Below, in pieces: positions 53,007 through 56,899 of a stretch of DNA of 56,899 bases. Made by a program: the position numbers and the translations under genes. How positions within the stretch are numbered: the stretch's first letter is position 1; the number at the start of each line of letters is the position of its first letter. The stretch comes from Candidatus Roseilinea sp. NK_OTU-006. GTDB lineage: Bacteria; Chloroflexota; Anaerolineae; J036; Brachytrichaceae. Location of the stretch: the NCBI RefSeq assembly GCF_012931985.1, contig NZ_JAAFGM010000024.1, positions 1 through 56,899 on the forward strand, read 5' to 3'. The notes beneath the pieces are model-generated. The model worked only from the letters and a program-made list of their open reading frames with translations. It had not been told where the DNA came from and did not search any database.

Positions 53007-53540
53007 TCACGCCTCTTTGGGCGTTTCCTTGTCAATCCGCGCCTGCAAGGCGTACATCACACCGCCGATCGCTGCGTTCAGCACACCGACGAGGTTCGAC
53101 GCCGGCGCCGAGAGGGCGCCGATGATCTGCGCGCGCAGCGTGTCCAGCGAAGGGAGCGACGCCAAGGCTTCGACTTCTTCTTTTGTGATGGCCTTGCCGC
53201 TCAACACGCCGCCGATGACCTCGAGCTTCTCAAACTCCTTGGTCAGCTCGTTCAGGGCTTTGGCCACGGCCGCCGGATCCTTGAAGCAAAAGCTCATAGC
53301 GGTAGCGCCGGTCAACCATTCGGCGGGCACGTCGTATCCGGCGCTTTTCAACGCGCGCTTCAACAGCGTATTCTTCGTGACGTGGAACTCGGCCTGCGCG
53401 CTGCGCATCTGGCTGCGCACCTTATCGAGTTCGGGCATCTTCAAGCCGCCGTAATGCGTGATGATCATCGCTTGGCTCTTGCCGATCAGCTCGGCATAGT
53501 TGGCGACGATGCGCTCCTTTTTCTCTCTTGAGATCGCCAA
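53007..53540 (-). CDS. rplJ: 50S ribosomal protein L10
   Basis: A 177-residue uL10 protein, base of the L7/L12 stalk. Recognised by MAISREKKERIV, ITHYGGLKMPELDKVRSQMR and VTKNTLLKRAL. The C-terminal helix binds L12 dimers. It is preceded by a typical L10 leader and begins 10 nt after AGGAGG. L10 with L12 usually represses its own mRNA by binding this leader. Confidence 0.97.
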   Translation of the reverse strand: MAISREKKERIVANYAELIGKSQAMIITHYGGLKMPELDKVRSQMRSAQAEFHVTKNTLLKRALKSAGYDVPAEWLTGATAMSFCFKDPAAVAKALNELTKEFEKLEVIGGVLSGKAITKEEVEALASLPSLDTLRAQIIGALSAPASNLVGVLNAAIGGVMYALQARIDKETPKEA

Positions 53541-53746
53541 GTTTTCACCTCCTTCTTGAGTCCTTCACAGCGAAGGAAAATGAACTGCGCCTCGACCGGT
53601 GACAGGCCGAGGCGCACAACGCTCCGTTCGGGCGCTTCAGGCAGACGCCTGCGCGCTCACTCGTTCGTTTATGCCTCTTGCCTATACGGGCGCCGTTTAT
53701 ATCCCTCATCGCGAGGGAGGCCCGTAGTCACCGGCAGTCGCAGGGG
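53541..53746 (-). ncRNA. L10 leader (autoregulatory RNA of rplJL)
   Basis: The ~200-nt transcribed leader upstream of rplJ is GC-rich and strongly folded, with no gene. It includes a 9-bp stem TGCGCCTCG/CGAGGCGCA (53584-53614) near the gene and several further hairpins. Position and size fit the ribosomal L10 leader family, where L10(L12)4 binds. I cannot check the covariance model by eye. Confidence 0.65.
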
Positions 53747-53750
53747 TCAG

Positions 53751-53759
53751 ATTATACCA
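53751..53759 (-). promoter_or_regulatory. Extended -10 promoter of rplJL
   Basis: On the minus strand TGGTATAAT (53759-53751) is an extended -10 element (TGnTATAAT). No good -35 is seen, as is common for extended -10 promoters. It sits between rplA and the L10 leader, so rplJL has its own start separate from rplKA. Confidence 0.65.
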
Positions 53760-53786
53760 CACAACCTCATCCGTGCTCTGCGCGCA

Positions 53787-54500
53787 TTATGCGGATGCGC
53801 GCGCGGCAAGGTTGGGATCCACGCGCACGCCCGGCCCCATCGTTGAAGTCAGCGTGATGCGCTTCATGAAAACGCCTTTGGCTGCTGCGGGCTTCGCCTT
53901 GTTCACCGCGTCAAGGAAGGCGTTGAGATTTTCGTTGAGCGCCTGAGGCGAGAAGCTCACTTTGCCCACCGGTACGTGGAGGTTCCCCGTCTTGTCCAGG
54001 CGGAACTCAACGCGGCCGGCGCGCGCTTCTTTGATCACGCGCGGAAGGTCGTCGGGGGGCACCACAGTGCCGGCTTTGGGGTTGGGCATGAGGCCGCGCG
54101 GGCCGAGCACTTTACCTAAGCGGCCAACTTTGCCCATCATGTCAGGCGTGGCGATCGCCACATCAAAATCGGTGAAGCCATCCTGAATCTTCTTAATCCA
54201 CTCGTCGGTGTCGGCCACGATGTCGGCGCCGGCTTCTTGCGCAATGCGCGCGCCTTCCCCTTGCGCAAAGACGAGTATGCGCACCGTTTTGCCCAGGCCG
54301 TGGGGCAGCACAACCACACCGCGCACCTGCTGATCCGCTTGGCGCGGGTCCACGCCCAAACGGATGTGGCACTCCACAGTCGCATCAAACGTAGTGAAGC
54401 TGGTGTCCTTGACGAGTTGCACCGCTTCGCTGATTGAATACAACTTATTCCGATCGACTTTCGCTGCTGCCGCGAGATACTTCTTACCTGCTTTTGCCAT
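53787..54500 (-). CDS. rplA: 50S ribosomal protein L1
   Basis: A 237-residue uL1 protein of the E-site stalk. Diagnostic strings are [33 protein letters not shown] and [25 protein letters not shown] lies upstream of the ATG; the 30 in-frame residues before it look non-coding. It follows rplK by 79 bp. Confidence 0.97.
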   Translation of the reverse strand: MAKAGKKYLAAAAKVDRNKLYSISEAVQLVKDTSFTTFDATVECHIRLGVDPRQADQQVRGVVVLPHGLGKTVRILVFAQGEGARIAQEAGADIVADTDEWIKKIQDGFTDFDVAIATPDMMGKVGRLGKVLGPRGLMPNPKAGTVVPPDDLPRVIKEARAGRVEFRLDKTGNLHVPVGKVSFSPQALNENLNAFLDAVNKAKPAAAKGVFMKRITLTSTMGPGVRVDPNLAARASA

Positions 54501-54579
54501 CGAGATCACTCCTTGTGGTTCCAACGAGCTGGCGCTCTCCCACGCGACCGAGGCGCATGCGCCAAAACATGCCGCCCCC

Positions 54580-55005
54580 TCAGTCCACAACCTCCACGCC
54601 CATGCTGCGCGCCGTGCCGATCACCTGCTTCATCGCGCCTTCCAGGTCAATCGCGTTCAGGTCCTTCATCTTCATTTCAGCGATTTCCTTGACCTGCGCC
54701 CGGGTGATCTTGCCGACTTTGTTGCGGTTCGGCATCGCTGAACCTTTTTCGATGCCGGCCGCCTTGCGAATGAGCTGCGCAGTTGGCGGCGTGCCCAGCG
54801 TGAAGGTGAACGAGTTGTCCGTATAAACGGTGATTTTGGCCGGGATGATGTAGCCGGCCATCGAGGCCGTGCGCGCGTTGTATTCCTTGCAGAACATCAT
54901 CAGGTTGATGCCATGCGGCGCGAGCGACGGGCCGATAGGAGGCGCAGGGCTGGCCTTGCCCGCCTCGATCTGAATGCTGACAACTGACTTGACTTTCTTT
55001 GCCAT
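54580..55005 (-). CDS. rplK: 50S ribosomal protein L11
   Basis: A 141-residue uL11 protein of the GTPase-associated centre. Recognised by [21 protein letters not shown] and the C-terminal [16 protein letters not shown] precedes the ATG. It is 78 bp downstream of nusG, the normal order. Confidence 0.97.
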   Translation of the reverse strand: MAKKVKSVVSIQIEAGKASPAPPIGPSLAPHGINLMMFCKEYNARTASMAGYIIPAKITVYTDNSFTFTLGTPPTAQLIRKAAGIEKGSAMPNRNKVGKITRAQVKEIAEMKMKDLNAIDLEGAMKQVIGTARSMGVEVVD

Positions 55006-55083
55006 GATTCACTCCTTGTGGTCAAACGAGCGCGTGCTCTCCCACCCGTATCGCCCTCACCCAATGCGGAGCGGGTGAAAGCG

Positions 55084-56229
55084 CTACATCTTTTCCACTT
55101 GCAAAAAGTCCAGCTCGACCGGTGTGTCGCGTCCGAAGAAGGAGACCAGCACGGTCACTTTGGCGCGCTCGGTGTCTATCTTATCCACCAAGCCCACAAA
55201 ATCGGCGAACGGGCCGTCAATGATGCGCACTTTCTGGCCCACGCGAAAGTTGACCTTGATCTTGGGCGCCTCCGCTTCCATACGGTGCAAGATCTGGTCA
55301 ACCTCTTGTGGGCTGAGCGGTTGAGGCCGGTTGCCCATCCCGATGAAGCGCGTCACGCCAGGGGTGTTGCGCACCACATGCCACGAATCCTCGCTCATCT
55401 TCATACGCACCATGACGTAACCGGGGAAGATGCGGCGCTCAACCGTGCGACGCTTGCCATCGCGCACCTCGATTTCGTCTTCGGTGGGCACGACGACTTC
55501 AAAGATCTTGTCGGCCATGCCCATCGTTTCAATGCGCTGCTCCAGGTTGTGCTTGACCTTATTTTCGTAACCGGAGTAGCAATGGATGGCGTACCAATGC
55601 GGCTCGTCGGGCGACTCAACGCCTTCGGGCATGTAGGGGGCCTCATAACCGGTGCCGTCGCCTGGATCGGGCAGCTTTTCGGCTTTTTTCGCCGATTTAC
55701 GCGGCGGCTTCGGCTTATCGGACTTGGCAGTTTTGCTACGCCGCTTCGGCGGCCGAATGACGATTTCTTCTTCTTCGGCTTCACTATGGGCCGCGACGTC
55801 AACAAGGGTTGCCCGCGATTGAGACGTATCTTCCGCGGGCGATTGTTCGGTGCTTAGCTCGGTCAACGCCGCCTGGGGTTGGCCCAGCGGCGCTGCGAAT
55901 GTAGGCGATTCAACCAGCGGCCTATCGGACGCTGTATCCGGTTGCTCGGCCTGAGCACCGCCATCCATCCCCGGCGCCGCCGATGATTCCGAATCGGTCG
56001 GCGCTTCCGTGGTCACGATGGGCCGCAGCTCTGCCTGAGAGGTGATCGGCGCAGCTTCTGCCTCAGAAACGCTTGGGGCATCCTCGATTGGCTCGATCAG
56101 ATGCTCGGTGTCCGCCGTATCAGGCTGCGGCGATGCCTGACCGGCCAGAGGCGCATTGGGGGTTGCGCCGCCTTCGCTCTGCGATGCGCCAGCGGGCTGT
56201 TCGGCCTGGTTCACATTCTCAAAACTCAT
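55084..56229 (-). CDS. nusG: Transcription antitermination factor NusG with long N-terminal extension
   Basis: A 381-residue NusG; typical bacterial NusG is about 180. The core starts near residue 209 (HWYAIHCYSGYENKVKHNL), continues with PTEDEIEVRDGKRR, FPGYVMVRM and the KOW domain with FRVGQKVRIIDGPFADFVG. Residues 1-158 are acidic and rich in Ala, Gln, Glu, Pro and Ser without recognisable domains; residues 159-187 are a basic Lys/Arg/Pro stretch. The start 17 bp after secE on the same strand makes the extension credible. NusG couples RNA polymerase to Rho or the ribosome. The extension is probably disordered and may add contacts. Confidence 0.95.
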   Translation of the reverse strand: MSFENVNQAEQPAGASQSEGGATPNAPLAGQASPQPDTADTEHLIEPIEDAPSVSEAEAAPITSQAELRPIVTTEAPTDSESSAAPGMDGGAQAEQPDTASDRPLVESPTFAAPLGQPQAALTELSTEQSPAEDTSQSRATLVDVAAHSEAEEEEIVIRPPKRRSKTAKSDKPKPPRKSAKKAEKLPDPGDGTGYEAPYMPEGVESPDEPHWYAIHCYSGYENKVKHNLEQRIETMGMADKIFEVVVPTEDEIEVRDGKRRTVERRIFPGYVMVRMKMSEDSWHVVRNTPGVTRFIGMGNRPQPLSPQEVDQILHRMEAEAPKIKVNFRVGQKVRIIDGPFADFVGLVDKIDTERAKVTVLVSFFGRDTPVELDFLQVEKM

Positions 56230-56246
56230 CTCGTATTACGCCTCAT

Positions 56247-56564
56247 TCACCGACGATCTCGGCTGGCGAATACGACCAGCACGATGATCGAAAGCACGAT
56301 GACTATGGCAATCGCAATAGCGATGATGTTGGATAGCAAAATCGCTTCGACCAAGCGGCCAAAAAGGAAGTCAAACAGGCCGAGGAAGACGGCCATGGCG
56401 AAGGTCACCGCCAGCACCACGGTGGTCAGGTTGCGTGCTTCTGTGCGCGTCGGCCAGTGCACCTTGCGCAGCTCGCCCAGCGTCTCGCGCATATAGTCAC
56501 GGATCGGTTCAATCAAGCTGGAGCCGCCGGACGACTTCTTTTCAGCAACGTCTTGATTCGCCAT
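56247..56564 (-). CDS. secE: Preprotein translocase subunit SecE
   Basis: A 105-residue SecE. The conserved amphipathic and core segment reads YMRETLGELRKVHWPTRTEA followed by a transmembrane helix (about 47-68). A second hydrophobic segment (about 78-100, IIAIAIAIVIVLSIIVLVVF) follows, unlike the usual ~60-residue single-helix SecE of Gram-positive bacteria. It belongs to the secE-nusG-rplKA order. It is 63 bp from the tRNA-Trp gene. Confidence 0.92.
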   Translation of the reverse strand: MANQDVAEKKSSGGSSLIEPIRDYMRETLGELRKVHWPTRTEARNLTTVVLAVTFAMAVFLGLFDFLFGRLVEAILLSNIIAIAIAIVIVLSIIVLVVFASRDRR

Positions 56565-56627
56565 AGGTCATCACACTCTTAGGGGTGTCTGCCCACAGCA
56601 GGCCCCCCTAGTCGCTCATCGTTGTTA

Positions 56628-56700
56628 CAGGGCAGGCAGGACTTGAACCCACAACCGCTCGATTTGGAGTCGAGTGCTCTACCTCTTGAGCTACTGCCCT
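56628..56700 (-). tRNA. tRNA-Trp (CCA)
   Basis: A full cloverleaf on the minus strand: acceptor stem AGGGCAG/CTGCCCT, D arm GCTC-GAGC, anticodon stem CTCGA/TCGAG with anticodon CCA in the loop CTCCAAA, and T arm GTGGG-TTCAAGT-CCTGC. The discriminator base is G. The 3' CCA is not encoded. It lies between tuf and secE, as in many bacteria. Confidence 0.95.
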
Positions 56701-56728
56701 TCAAGCAAGGATTATCCACCCTTTTCCA

Positions 56729-56786
56729 CTCCCGACTCCCCCTTCGATTGCGCCAGACAGTTTCGCGGGGGCGAGGGAGTCGGGAG
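56729..56786. repeat. CTCCCGACTCCC hairpin repeat between tuf and tRNA-Trp
   Basis: CTCCCGACTCCC (56729-56740) and GGGAGTCGGGAG (56775-56786) are exact reverse complements of 12 bp separated by 34 nt. The same core ACTCCCGACTC begins the repeat at 45714. It occupies the place where rpmG (L33) lies in many other genomes. Confidence 0.8.
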
Positions 56787-56797
56787 CGGCCCGGGTG

Positions 56798-56899
56798 CTA
56801 ATCAAACACCTTGGTGATCGTGCCGGCTCCCACCGTCAATCCACCCTCGCGGATCGCAAACCGCGACCCTTGCTCCAACGCCACCGGCGCGATCAGCTT
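56798..56899 (-). CDS. tuf: Elongation factor Tu, C-terminal end only
   Basis: The last 33 codons of EF-Tu run off the right edge. The readable end is [20 protein letters not shown], which is the domain 3 C-terminus in the usual form. EF-Tu carries aminoacyl-tRNA to the ribosome. It would be transcribed towards tRNA-Trp and secE. Confidence 0.9.
   Translation of the reverse strand, partial: KLIAPVALEQGSRFAIREGGLTVGAGTITKVFD

Noticed and set aside
1-56899. CRISPR array, transposase or prophage
   Set aside because: No regularly spaced identical repeats, no cas, transposase, capsid or terminase motifs were seen; the lone tyrosine recombinase has no att-like flanks.

Overview
This window is a contiguous piece of a GC-rich bacterial chromosome. 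The gene set points to the phylum Chloroflexota, though I cannot name a genus. Pointers are: a secreted DUF11 protein ending in a YVPIVM-type tail, as many Chloroflexota surface proteins do; an isopentenyl phosphate kinase (alternative mevalonate route, described in Roseiflexus); a LutABC cluster; Tat/lipoprotein sugar-binding proteins; and a tuf / tRNA-Trp / secE / nusG / rplKA / rplJL block. No phage, transposase or CRISPR array was seen.

Layout. 1-3.3 kb: 3' part of a giant secreted repeat protein (DUF11 + SdrD-like domains). 3.6-11.5 kb, minus strand: an HtrA-type lipoprotein protease and a tight five-gene cluster lutA-lutB-lutC-FMO-ALDH16. 11.5-19 kb: a ligase-associated DNA-repair cassette (MBL exonuclease, ATP-dependent DNA ligase, Lhr-type DEXH helicase, PdeM phosphoesterase) with a cytochrome P450 gene on the opposite strand in its middle, followed by a membrane-anchored thermonuclease. 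19.5-26.7 kb: tyrosine recombinase, small membrane protein, acylphosphatase, remnant of an FGGY sugar kinase, large secreted pullulanase, KDG/ribokinase-family kinase, HAD hydrolase. 26.8-40.3 kb: an ion and lipid-carrier transport region with DUF368 (PopT-like), two tandem CaCA exchangers, a complete Mrp antiporter operon whose first gene fuses MrpA and MrpB, then a SIS isomerase/deaminase, a PIG-L deacetylase and an SLC13/TrkA-C permease. 40.4-44 kb: PD40 propeller protein, FHA protein, isopentenyl phosphate kinase, methyltransferase. 44.3-48 kb: an ABC sugar importer whose two permeases are fused into one chain. 48-52.5 kb: rplI, zinc-ribbon protein, hypothetical protein, M50-like protease, tpiA, FemAB-type transferase. 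52.5-56.9 kb, minus strand: rplL, rplJ with its leader, rplA, rplK, a nusG with a 209-residue extension, secE, tRNA-Trp and the 3' end of tuf.

Themes. The window carries two families of small hairpin repeats. One has a CTCCCGACTC core, the other is a 7-bp ATCTCCA tandem. They sit mostly between genes, but one copy of each lies in frame inside an essential-looking gene (mrpAB and isopentenyl phosphate kinase). The strongest leads for undescribed biology are the repair cassette split by a P450, the lut-FMO-ALDH16 operon, the in-frame hairpin repeats, the fused ABC permease, the extended NusG and the apparently leaderless promoters. All function calls come from reading motifs by eye; no database search was run.
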